A DNA stretch of 64,000 bases from Marivita sp051251565 (lineage in GTDB: Bacteria > Pseudomonadota > Alphaproteobacteria > Rhodobacterales > Rhodobacteraceae): NCBI RefSeq assembly GCF_051251565.1, contig NZ_JBPOFB010000001.1:248001-312000 (forward strand), written 5' to 3'. Position numbers and translations under genes: made by a program. Numbering within the stretch: the first letter of the stretch is position 1; every line of letters begins with the position of its first letter. Below are positions 9,537-17,245 of the stretch, piece after piece. The notes beneath the pieces were generated by a model that was given only the letters and a program-made list of their open reading frames with translations, ran no database searches and was not told where the DNA came from.

Positions 9537-10649
9537 ATGCGCCCGGATGACGCGTACCATATGGACCGGGCATTGGAACTGGGCCGTCGCGGGTTGGGCA
9601 ACACTTGGCCCAACCCGGCGGTCGGCTGTGTCATTGTGCAGGGCGGCCGCGTTGTTGGTGAAGGCTGGACCCAACCCGGCGGTCGCCCCCATGCCGAGAC
9701 CGAGGCACTGGGCAATGCCGGGATGCTCGCCCGTGGCGCCACCGCCTATGTCACGCTGGAGCCGTGCGCCCATCAGGGCCAAACACCGCCCTGCGTGGAT
9801 GCACTGATTGCGGCAGGCATTGCCCGCGTCGTGGCTCCGTTTGCCGACACCGACCCCCGCGTTTCGGGGCAGGGGTTTGACCGCCTGCGCGCGGCTGGGA
9901 TCGAGGTGGTCACAGGCGTCGGTGCGGATGCGGCCGCCGAGGATCACGCCGGGTTCTTCTGTCGCGTGGCGCAGGGTCGCCCCCGTCTGACGCTGAAGCT
10001 TGCCACCAGCCTAGATGGTCGGATCGCCACGGCCAGCGGCGACAGTCAATGGATCACCGGCCCGGACACCCGGTCTTTCGTGCACAGCCTGCGCGCCTGT
10101 CATGATGCGGTGATGGTCGGGGCAGGAACAGTGCGCGCGGATGATCCCCTGCTTACCGTGCGCGGCATCGACGTGCCACAACAGCCGGTCAGGATCGTGG
10201 TGTCCCGCAGGCTCGACCTGCCGCTGGACAGCACCCTTTCCCGCACGCTGGATATCGCGCCGGTGTGGCTGTGCCACGGTGATGATGCCCCAGAAGATGC
10301 GCGACAGGCATGGACGCAGCGCGGCGCGACACTGATTCGTGTCCCTCTGGACGGACGACAAGTCGACATCGGCGCGCTCATGCAGGCCTTGGGCACAGCG
10401 GGACTGACACGGGTGTTCTGCGAAGGTGGCGGCGACCTTGCGGCAAGCCTGCTGTCGGCGGACGTTGTGGACCGGCTCGACCTGCATATGGGCGGTGTGG
10501 TGATCGGGGCCGAAGGGCGCCCTGCCTTGGGCGCTTTGGGACTCGACCGTCTTGCCGATGCGCCGCGATTTGCGCTGACCTCAGTACGCAAAAGCGGCGA
10601 CGACGTGGTGCAAAGCTGGACCCGTCAGCGCCGCCAAAGCCACGCATAA
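9537..10649 (+). CDS. ribD: Riboflavin biosynthesis deaminase/reductase RibD
   Basis: A 370-residue bifunctional enzyme for the second and third steps of riboflavin synthesis. The N-terminal zinc deaminase domain (about 1-145) has His52-Ala-Glu54 and Pro-Cys77 ... Cys86 as zinc and catalytic residues. The C-terminal reductase domain (about 150-365) begins near Thr-Leu-Lys-Leu-Ala-Thr-Ser-Leu-Asp-Gly. It follows nrdR by 9 bases and is probably in its operon. Its last 25 bases overlap, tail to tail, the end of the capsule gene kpsC on the other strand. The riboflavin synthase gene resumes only at 15321. Confidence 0.96.
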   Translation: MRPDDAYHMDRALELGRRGLGNTWPNPAVGCVIVQGGRVVGEGWTQPGGRPHAETEALGNAGMLARGATAYVTLEPCAHQGQTPPCVDALIAAGIARVVAPFADTDPRVSGQGFDRLRAAGIEVVTGVGADAAAEDHAGFFCRVAQGRPRLTLKLATSLDGRIATASGDSQWITGPDTRSFVHSLRACHDAVMVGAGTVRADDPLLTVRGIDVPQQPVRIVVSRRLDLPLDSTLSRTLDIAPVWLCHGDDAPEDARQAWTQRGATLIRVPLDGRQVDIGALMQALGTAGLTRVFCEGGGDLAASLLSADVVDRLDLHMGGVVIGAEGRPALGALGLDRLADAPRFALTSVRKSGDDVVQSWTRQRRQSHA

Positions 10650-12649
10650 CTGGCCATTACACCCTGGGCTTTGGCCAGCACGCGCAAGGATTTGGACACG
10701 GGCACATCACCATTCCGCAACCGCTCTAACGCCACCTCGACCGGACAGGCCTGTCCCGTCACCGGGTCGACATAGCGTGGGTATCCAATCAACGCGGCAT
10801 GCACCAACCCCTCAAGGCCAACGATCTTGCCACGACGCGCGGGCACCGGACACAGATCTGTGGTCAAACCCCACCCCGCATAAAACGGCAGGCCCAGAAC
10901 TGTCACCGGCACGTTGCGCAACAGCGCTTCAAACCCGGTCAGGGATGTCATTGTCCACACCGCATCCACGTGTTCCAGCAGCGCGGCCATCGGCATGTCG
11001 GTCACCACCTGATCAGCCCAGCGATCGGCCCGGTCCACCGCACCCGGGCGCAACCCGGCTGCGACATCGGGATGCGGTTTGTATAGGATATACGCATCCG
11101 CATTGATGTTGCGCACCCGCTGCAACAACGCGGCATTTGTCGTGATTTCGGGGCTGCCCAAAACCACGGACGCATCGTCCTCAACCTGTCCGGGCACCAG
11201 CAGAACAGGACGGCCATCTGGGGTCGTCAAGCGTTCTGCGCTGTGTCCGGTGGCGTATTTGGTCACCCCGTCTGCGATGATCCGGTCGATCACCTTGCGT
11301 GCGCGGCGCAGCGCATGATCGGGCAGGCCAGTGCTGTCCGTGATCAACTGCTCAAGGCGCGACGGGCGGGTCGGGTCGAAATAGATGCCAAGATCGTCGA
11401 GCACCAAAGACAGCGGCGGCACCAGCTCTGCGCCAAGCCCGTGTGACCGGATGAACCCGTCCTCGACGCACCATTCCCCATCGCGCGTCGCAGTCCCCCA
11501 GGCCATGACCCGCGGCGCGGCGTTGGTGGGCATTTTGTCAAAGCGCATCGGGATCTGCCCGCCGAACATCGCCTGCATATGTGGCCGTTTCCAAAGTCGG
11601 ATGTTGCGCCCAACCCAGCCCTGTCGATCCTCGCGCCATGCGCGCCGCGTTGCCTCAAGCGTGCTCACCGTGCGTTCCAGATCGCACAGTCGGTCCGTGT
11701 AGGGGTCGTACCACACCGGATAGCGCATCATGGACCCGGCAAAGAGCTGCGCCCGCGTAAGGGTGCGCTGGCGGCGGATCAACGGGTGTTCGTCCTCGCT
11801 GAGTCCCCAACCCGCGTAGAACGGCGTGCCAAAGACCCGTGGTTTGTGCCCGGCCAAAATCGCCTCGAACCCCATTTGCGAAGACAGCGTATAGACCGCA
11901 ATCGCCCCTTCAAGCAGGTCCATCGGCGCATGATCGCCGTCCAGAAACGCAACCCGCCCCTGCGCCTGATCTGCGGTGTAATGCCCGGGGCGTTGGCTTG
12001 CGCGCGTTTCGGGATGTGACCGGATCAGGATGCGCTGGCCGGGATGTTCGGTTTGCGCGTAATACAGCATCTCGGCGAAGCGCGCGCGTGCCATGTCCGG
12101 TCCCGGCACAGAGGCAAGCACCGACGCATCGCCTTCGACCTGATCCACCACAAGCACATAGCCCGGCGCAGGCAGGTCTGCGTCCGCACCATGCGCGCTG
12201 TATTTCGACAGCCGTCCGTCGCAAATCCGCGCCATCAGGTCCCGCGCCTGAGTCAAAAGCGCCGTGTCGTCCAACCGATCTTCAATCAGCAGCGTTTCAA
12301 GATCCGAAGGTCTGGAGGCATCAAAATGCAGGCCCGTCCGGTCCAACAACAGTCCCAATGGCGGCTCGCGGTCGACCCGCCCTGGATGCAGCGACCGCAG
12401 GAACGCATCTTCGACCCGCAGCACCGGCGCATCGCGCCCTTCGGCCACGGCAAGCCCACGTTTTGCGCTGGGGGCAGCCCCCCAGACACCAACCCAATCG
12501 TCACCCGACGGCCGCCCGATGGACACTGACCACCCGGCAAGCAGCAAGATGCGTTTGATCCGTTCCTGTGTCAGAAATCCCGTATTGTAGACGCACAAAC
12601 GTCGGGGAATCTGATCCCCGGCGTTTGACTGGCTCTGTGAAAGAGGCAT
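10625..12649 (-). CDS. kpsC: Capsule Kdo-transferase KpsC
   Basis: A 674-residue cytoplasmic protein of the capsule/LPS family KpsC/LpsZ. It is an internal duplication: Val-Glu-Asp-Ala-Phe-Leu-Arg-Ser in the first half recurs as Val-Glu-Asp-Gly-Phe-Ile-Arg-Ser in the second, and Gly-Thr-Pro-Phe-Tyr-Ala-Gly-Trp-Gly recurs as Gly-Leu-Pro-Phe-Tyr-Ala-Gly-Trp-Gly. In the family, the two halves are Kdo transferases that, with KpsS, build the poly-beta-Kdo linker on the lipid anchor of exported capsule. It starts 7 bases after kpsD and its stop overlaps the end of ribD by 25 bases. No KpsM/KpsT transporter is in the window. Confidence 0.92.
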   Translation of the reverse strand: MPLSQSQSNAGDQIPRRLCVYNTGFLTQERIKRILLLAGWSVSIGRPSGDDWVGVWGAAPSAKRGLAVAEGRDAPVLRVEDAFLRSLHPGRVDREPPLGLLLDRTGLHFDASRPSDLETLLIEDRLDDTALLTQARDLMARICDGRLSKYSAHGADADLPAPGYVLVVDQVEGDASVLASVPGPDMARARFAEMLYYAQTEHPGQRILIRSHPETRASQRPGHYTADQAQGRVAFLDGDHAPMDLLEGAIAVYTLSSQMGFEAILAGHKPRVFGTPFYAGWGLSEDEHPLIRRQRTLTRAQLFAGSMMRYPVWYDPYTDRLCDLERTVSTLEATRRAWREDRQGWVGRNIRLWKRPHMQAMFGGQIPMRFDKMPTNAAPRVMAWGTATRDGEWCVEDGFIRSHGLGAELVPPLSLVLDDLGIYFDPTRPSRLEQLITDSTGLPDHALRRARKVIDRIIADGVTKYATGHSAERLTTPDGRPVLLVPGQVEDDASVVLGSPEITTNAALLQRVRNINADAYILYKPHPDVAAGLRPGAVDRADRWADQVVTDMPMAALLEHVDAVWTMTSLTGFEALLRNVPVTVLGLPFYAGWGLTTDLCPVPARRGKIVGLEGLVHAALIGYPRYVDPVTGQACPVEVALERLRNGDVPVSKSLRVLAKAQGVMASYAWLWRR

Positions 12650-12656
12650 GTAGCGC

Positions 12657-13805
12657 CTACTGCGTTGCGGTTCCGCCGGTGGCCGCGTTTGTCAGGTTCT
12701 GCGCTCCGCCCAGCGTGCCGGTGATCGACGCAATCGTGCGGTTCCACTGAACAATCGGGGCTTCTGTGACATAAATCAGATCGCCATCCCGGATCAGCAA
12801 ATCGCGTGCCGTAAACAGGCCATTTGGCTCTGTCAGGTCTGTCACGTAGATCATCCGCTGCGCGCCCACGAGGTCGGACCGCCCAAGCACCGCATTGGCG
12901 ATTTCAGCCGGCTCGTTGCGGAACACGAACACGCCGGTCGGATCGGCGGTCGAGGCGCTCAGACCGCCCAATTGTGCCAGCGCTTCGACCAGCGACAGGG
13001 TGCGCGTGTCAAAGGTCATGCGCGTCTGTGATCCCGCTGCACCCAGCGCTGTAAACGAGCGTTGATCGGCTTCGATCAGAATACGGTCGCCGTCGCGTAG
13101 CGCGATGTCGAGCTCGGGGTGGTTGTAGAGGTCTTGCATCCAGATGGTTTCGCTATGGTTGCCCCGGCTCAGCGTGATCTGTGCAATTTCGGGCGATGTG
13201 CCAACACCACCCGCGCTGGCCAGCATAGAGGCAAGCGTGCGCGTGGGCCGCGCGATCGGGAACACGCCCTGCGTTCCGGCAGAGCCGAGGATCGACACGG
13301 TCGCCCCGTCGCCAGCCGTGCGGCGCACCTGCACCTGCGGATCGGGTGTCTGGTCTTCGAGCTTTTGCGTGATGATCCGGCGGATCGCCTCGGGTGTGTT
13401 GCCCGCAGCTTTGATCCGTCCCGCGTAGGGCACAAAGATAAAGCCCGATCCGTCAACCTGAACGCTTTCGAGCGTGGTCGCGTTTGACGCTTCGCCGGCC
13501 AAAAGCCCGTCATCCACGTTTTCCCAGATCGTCAAGCCCAATGTATCGCCCGGACGTATGATGTCAGCGCTTTGGACGCTGGCGTTCTTGAGCCTGTCGG
13601 AAAATCCAAGCGCCGGAACAACTGCCGTCGCGCGGGTGACACGGTCATTGACCGCCACCACAAAGGCATCGCCCTCGCGCTGGACAGAGCCCGCGAAAAT
13701 CTGGTTTTTGGTAGGTCCAACGCCGGGAAGCCCGCACGACGCCATGAAAGATGCCGATAGCACCACAGCGATGGGACGCGCCCACCGGAATTTCGAACTG
13801 AACAC
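12657..13805 (-). CDS. Capsule/polysaccharide export lipoprotein (KpsD/Wza family)
   Basis: A 382-residue outer-membrane polysaccharide export protein. A signal peptide ends at the lipobox-like Met-Ala-Ser-Cys (about residues 21-24), predicting a lipoprotein. The polysaccharide-export domain begins near residue 80 (Ile-Arg-Pro-Gly-Asp-Thr-Leu), followed by soluble ligand-binding beta-grasp repeats at about 165-225 and 245-330. Such proteins form the outer-membrane channel for capsule export. It is between kpsS and kpsC in the same direction. The 100-base gap behind kpsS is A+T rich (13840-13870, containing TATAAA on the minus strand) and may hold its own promoter. Confidence 0.9.
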   Translation of the reverse strand: MFSSKFRWARPIAVVLSASFMASCGLPGVGPTKNQIFAGSVQREGDAFVVAVNDRVTRATAVVPALGFSDRLKNASVQSADIIRPGDTLGLTIWENVDDGLLAGEASNATTLESVQVDGSGFIFVPYAGRIKAAGNTPEAIRRIITQKLEDQTPDPQVQVRRTAGDGATVSILGSAGTQGVFPIARPTRTLASMLASAGGVGTSPEIAQITLSRGNHSETIWMQDLYNHPELDIALRDGDRILIEADQRSFTALGAAGSQTRMTFDTRTLSLVEALAQLGGLSASTADPTGVFVFRNEPAEIANAVLGRSDLVGAQRMIYVTDLTEPNGLFTARDLLIRDGDLIYVTEAPIVQWNRTIASITGTLGGAQNLTNAATGGTATQ

Positions 13806-13905
13806 TGCTCGGTCTCCTCGACCAGTTAACGACTGCCTCGGTTTATATTTTTTATTTAAGTTACCGGAATCCAGTCAGTTTGGCCAGTCCAAGAACGGTC
13901 GTCAC

Positions 13906-15213
13906 TCAGCGAACAACACGCAACTGTTGCGCGTCGGTCTCGCGCGGGATCAAGCGCAGGTCATAGGGATCGTCCGCTGACAACATCCGGTCCACCACCT
14001 GCCGCAGCAATTGGGCGCGTCCCTTTGCCGAATAAAAGCCTCCGGGGATCTGGCTCGTTTCCAGCAGGAATTGCCGGTAGACCGCATAGGCACTGGGGTC
14101 GGGCGGGATTGGATCGGCAAAGAAATCCGGCAACGCCTGATGCGACACCAGTGTTGGCTTGTCGTAAACGCTGGTCCCGAAACTGCGCACCGGCAGCCCG
14201 CGCCACAAGGCTTGATGGGCCGAGGTCGAGTTCACCGTCACCGCAGAGCGTGCGGATTGCAGCAGATAGGCAAGCTTGCCGCCGCGCACAAAATCAACGC
14301 GGTCCAAGACCCCGTGGGTCGCTGCACTGGTCCGAATGGCGGTTTCCAGGGGCGCACGCCCATCCTCAAGCGGATGCGCCTTGAACACCAGGCGGTGATG
14401 TGACGGGGCGCCTTTGGCAAAACCGTCAATCGTCATCTCGACAAATTCGGTCTGCGAGGCAAAGTCCGAAAACGCGCGAAAGCTGGCATCATGTTCCAGT
14501 TGCAGCAGCACCACATGATAGGGTCGGTCCCCGGTGCGAATCCGTCGCGTGGCCGCCCAACGTTCGATCATATGGCGCGGCCGCCGGATCAACCGCAGCA
14601 CGTGCAGCCGGAATTCCTCGGCCACGCTTTGATCCCGGTGGGGGCGATATTGCGGAAAGGCCTGATTTCGGAACAGCACATGCCAATGGTAAAGCGCGCC
14701 ATGCACCATATGCATCCGCAGATCACCCCACCTGTCCGGTGGCAAGGCAGGCGCATCTGCCGTGCGGGTCAAGGCGCGCGCCATCTGATCAATCGTGATC
14801 TGCATGAGCTTGGAATTGCCGTTGGACCCGTTCCGCTCATAGGTTGCCCAATAGGGTCGCAGGTAGCCTTCCTCGAACACATGCACCATGAGCCCGGCAC
14901 CGCGCGCCACAGCGATCGCCTCTGCATGGTGCCGCCGCACATCGCCGTATAGGACAAGATCGGTCGCCCCGGTTTCGGTGATCCAAGCCGCGCACTGCTC
15001 CGGCCATGTGTCGCGTGTGCTCCGGAACGCCAGCAGCGTCTTGGGGTCCTGCCAGCCCGTGCCGTCGCCCGCGTTGAACGCCACCCGCCAGCAGGTTGCG
15101 CCGATGTCCCGCAGCCGGTCGGCCAACACGCTGAAAAACGGGCCATGCGGCCCTTGCAGGAACAGAAAGACACGCGCCGTGGCTGTGTCAGGCTTGACCG
15201 TTGTGTTTGGCAT
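13906..15213 (-). CDS. kpsS: Capsule Kdo-transferase KpsS
   Basis: A 435-residue protein of the capsule polysaccharide export family KpsS, whose known members add the first beta-Kdo to lysophosphatidylglycerol for capsule attachment. It has Phe-Leu-Phe-Leu-Gln-Gly-Pro-His-Gly-Pro-Phe-Phe near the start, the family's characteristic N-terminus, and a glycosyltransferase-like C-terminal half with Ser-Thr-Ser-Ala-His-Gln-Ala-Leu. The frame is open to 15279, but the ATG at 15213 starts where the family does. It heads a kpsS-kpsD-kpsC cluster inserted on the opposite strand between ribD and ribE. Confidence 0.88.
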   Translation of the reverse strand: MPNTTVKPDTATARVFLFLQGPHGPFFSVLADRLRDIGATCWRVAFNAGDGTGWQDPKTLLAFRSTRDTWPEQCAAWITETGATDLVLYGDVRRHHAEAIAVARGAGLMVHVFEEGYLRPYWATYERNGSNGNSKLMQITIDQMARALTRTADAPALPPDRWGDLRMHMVHGALYHWHVLFRNQAFPQYRPHRDQSVAEEFRLHVLRLIRRPRHMIERWAATRRIRTGDRPYHVVLLQLEHDASFRAFSDFASQTEFVEMTIDGFAKGAPSHHRLVFKAHPLEDGRAPLETAIRTSAATHGVLDRVDFVRGGKLAYLLQSARSAVTVNSTSAHQALWRGLPVRSFGTSVYDKPTLVSHQALPDFFADPIPPDPSAYAVYRQFLLETSQIPGGFYSAKGRAQLLRQVVDRMLSADDPYDLRLIPRETDAQQLRVVR

Positions 15214-15320
15214 GGCAGCGCAGTATCCCTCAACCTGACAGGACGCTAGCACATCGCGCAGCGGTCTGAGAATGGCCATTGGCCAGATTTTGTGGACACG
15301 ACGGCAAGAGGGGCAAGATC

Positions 15321-15911
15321 ATGTTTACTGGCATCGTCACTGACATTGGAACGTTGCGCAGCCTCGAACGCCGGGGCGATCTGCGCGCGCGCATTGCAAC
15401 GGGCTATGACACCGACAGTATCGACATCGGCGCGTCTATCGCGTGCAGTGGTGTATGCCTGACCGTGGTGCAGCTTGGCCCGGATTGGTTCGATGTCGAA
15501 ATCAGCGCCGAAACCCTCGACAAAACCAATATCGGCGTGTGGGTTGAAGGCCAGACCATCAACCTCGAACGCGCGCTCAAGGTGGGTGACGAACTGGGCG
15601 GACATATTGTGTCCGGCCATGTCGATGGCCTCGCCGAGATCGTCGACATGCGTCCCGAAGGCGACAGCGTCCGCTACACGTTTGAGGCTCCGCGTGCCTT
15701 GGCTCGGTTCATCGCGTCCAAGGGATCGGTGGCGTTGGATGGGACGTCGTTGACCGTGAACGAAGTCGACGGCACCCGGTTTGGCGTGAACATCATCCCG
15801 CACACGCAAGAGGTCACGACCTGGGGTCAGTCCAAGGTGGGCGACACGGTCAATCTGGAAATTGACACGCTTGCCCGCTATGTTGCCCGCCTTGCCGAGA
15901 TGCAGGGGTAA
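15321..15911 (+). CDS. ribE: Riboflavin synthase alpha chain
   Basis: A 196-residue riboflavin synthase that dismutates two 6,7-dimethyl-8-ribityllumazine molecules into riboflavin. It contains the two homologous lumazine-binding barrels (about 1-97 and 98-190). The canonical N-terminus Met-Phe-Thr-Gly-Ile-Val and the Gly-Val-Cys-Leu-Thr-Val motif (about 47-52) of the first barrel are visible, with the matching Gly-Thr-Ser-Leu-Thr-Val in the second. The start at 15321 is the family start; the longer frame from 15279 is not needed. It is separated from ribD by the divergently read capsule genes. Confidence 0.96.
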   Translation: MFTGIVTDIGTLRSLERRGDLRARIATGYDTDSIDIGASIACSGVCLTVVQLGPDWFDVEISAETLDKTNIGVWVEGQTINLERALKVGDELGGHIVSGHVDGLAEIVDMRPEGDSVRYTFEAPRALARFIASKGSVALDGTSLTVNEVDGTRFGVNIIPHTQEVTTWGQSKVGDTVNLEIDTLARYVARLAEMQG

Positions 15912-15956
15912 AGACCCCTAAGCTGCCGAACGCGGCAACGCGTTTGACGGTTTCAG

Positions 15957-17141
15957 TCACCTGAAACGATGCGCTGGCTCCATCGCCGCAACGGCCCGCC
16001 GCCCGATCTCCCAGCTCAGATAAATCCCGGCACCATAGGCGAGGACCAGAAACAGGACCGGCCCCCACACGGGTGCGCCCTGATAGACCGCGATCAAAAG
16101 CGGCGTACCGCTCAGGTTGCCAAGGTTGCCCATCTGCGCCAGCGCGCCATTGGCCAGCGCGCGGGACGGGCCATCAGCGTTGATCTGCGGCACCACCGCG
16201 AACCCGGCGCTTTGGACAAGGGCCATTGCGGCAAAGAGCAGCAGAACAGTCAGGGTCGTGAACCCCACAAGCAGGATGCCAACGGAAACCACTGCACACA
16301 GCCCAAAGCCCAAAACCACAACGGGACGTGCAGCGCGCCGCGACAGCACCGCAACACCGACCGTCAAAGCCACCGCGATCGAAACAAGCGGTGCCACGGT
16401 CGCCAACCATCCCGGTGCTGCACCCTGGGTCAACAAGGGTAACGCGGTCAGCACGGATACGAAGGTCAGCGTGTAACACAGCCACGCGAGCGCTGGCATG
16501 GCGATCCCCGGTGTCGCATAGGCCGTCAGGTGCCGGCGCACTATCGACAGGTGTGCCGAAGCGCGCGCCGTCTCGGACACAGCGGGCGGCAAAACCACCA
16601 GAACCGCGACGCAAGCCAGCGTCATCCAGACTCCATGCGCACCGAGCAGCATTGGCAACCCGCCCTGTGCCATCATCCAAGGTGCCACACCTGCCGTCAC
16701 GGCAAAGGCGACGCCGAAAAACGTGCTCCAGAGTGTGAGAGCCGCAGGGCGGTAGCGGTCGGGGGTGGCTTCGGCGATCAGGGTGGGGGCCGCTACGACA
16801 ATCAACAGATGCGACGCCCCCTCCAGAACCCGGCTGGCCAACAACCATGAAAAGGCGGGTAGGGTGGCCTGCCAAAACGACACCACCGCTCCAAGCGCAA
16901 GGGCGGCGACAAGCGCGCGCTTTGCTCCGATGCGCGACACAACGATCCCGGCCACCAACCCAAGGATCAGCCCAACAAGGCTGATCAGCGACACGGCCAG
17001 CCCGAGCACCGCGTCGCTTTGCGCGGCGTAGACTTCGGTCAGAGTGACGAAACTCACCGCCAGTTTGGAAAACTGTCCCGCCGCGCCAAGCCCTGCAAGA
17101 TAAAGCGTCAGGGTCAACAAAAGCGGATGGGGCATGCGCAT
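15957..17141 (-). CDS. MFS transporter
   Basis: A 394-residue inner-membrane protein with about 12 hydrophobic segments, typical of the major facilitator superfamily. The loop after the second helix has a recognisable short motif A-like sequence (Gly-Ile-Val-Val-Ser-Arg-Ile-Gly-Ala-Lys-Arg). The substrate cannot be predicted. The frame extends to 17261, but the residues before the Met at 17141 are polar and unlike a transporter start; a second Met lies two codons later. It diverges from the lhr helicase, with about 100 bases between them for both promoters. Confidence 0.85.
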   Translation of the reverse strand: MRMPHPLLLTLTLYLAGLGAAGQFSKLAVSFVTLTEVYAAQSDAVLGLAVSLISLVGLILGLVAGIVVSRIGAKRALVAALALGAVVSFWQATLPAFSWLLASRVLEGASHLLIVVAAPTLIAEATPDRYRPAALTLWSTFFGVAFAVTAGVAPWMMAQGGLPMLLGAHGVWMTLACVAVLVVLPPAVSETARASAHLSIVRRHLTAYATPGIAMPALAWLCYTLTFVSVLTALPLLTQGAAPGWLATVAPLVSIAVALTVGVAVLSRRAARPVVVLGFGLCAVVSVGILLVGFTTLTVLLLFAAMALVQSAGFAVVPQINADGPSRALANGALAQMGNLGNLSGTPLLIAVYQGAPVWGPVLFLVLAYGAGIYLSWEIGRRAVAAMEPAHRFR

Positions 17142-17245
17142 GAAACCGGACCTTTCGGGATTGCGCCGACCATCTGCGATCCGCGCAACACCCGCAATGA
17201 GGATCCGGCGTTTTTCTTTGTCCCTGCGCGGCTTATGTTGGGTGC

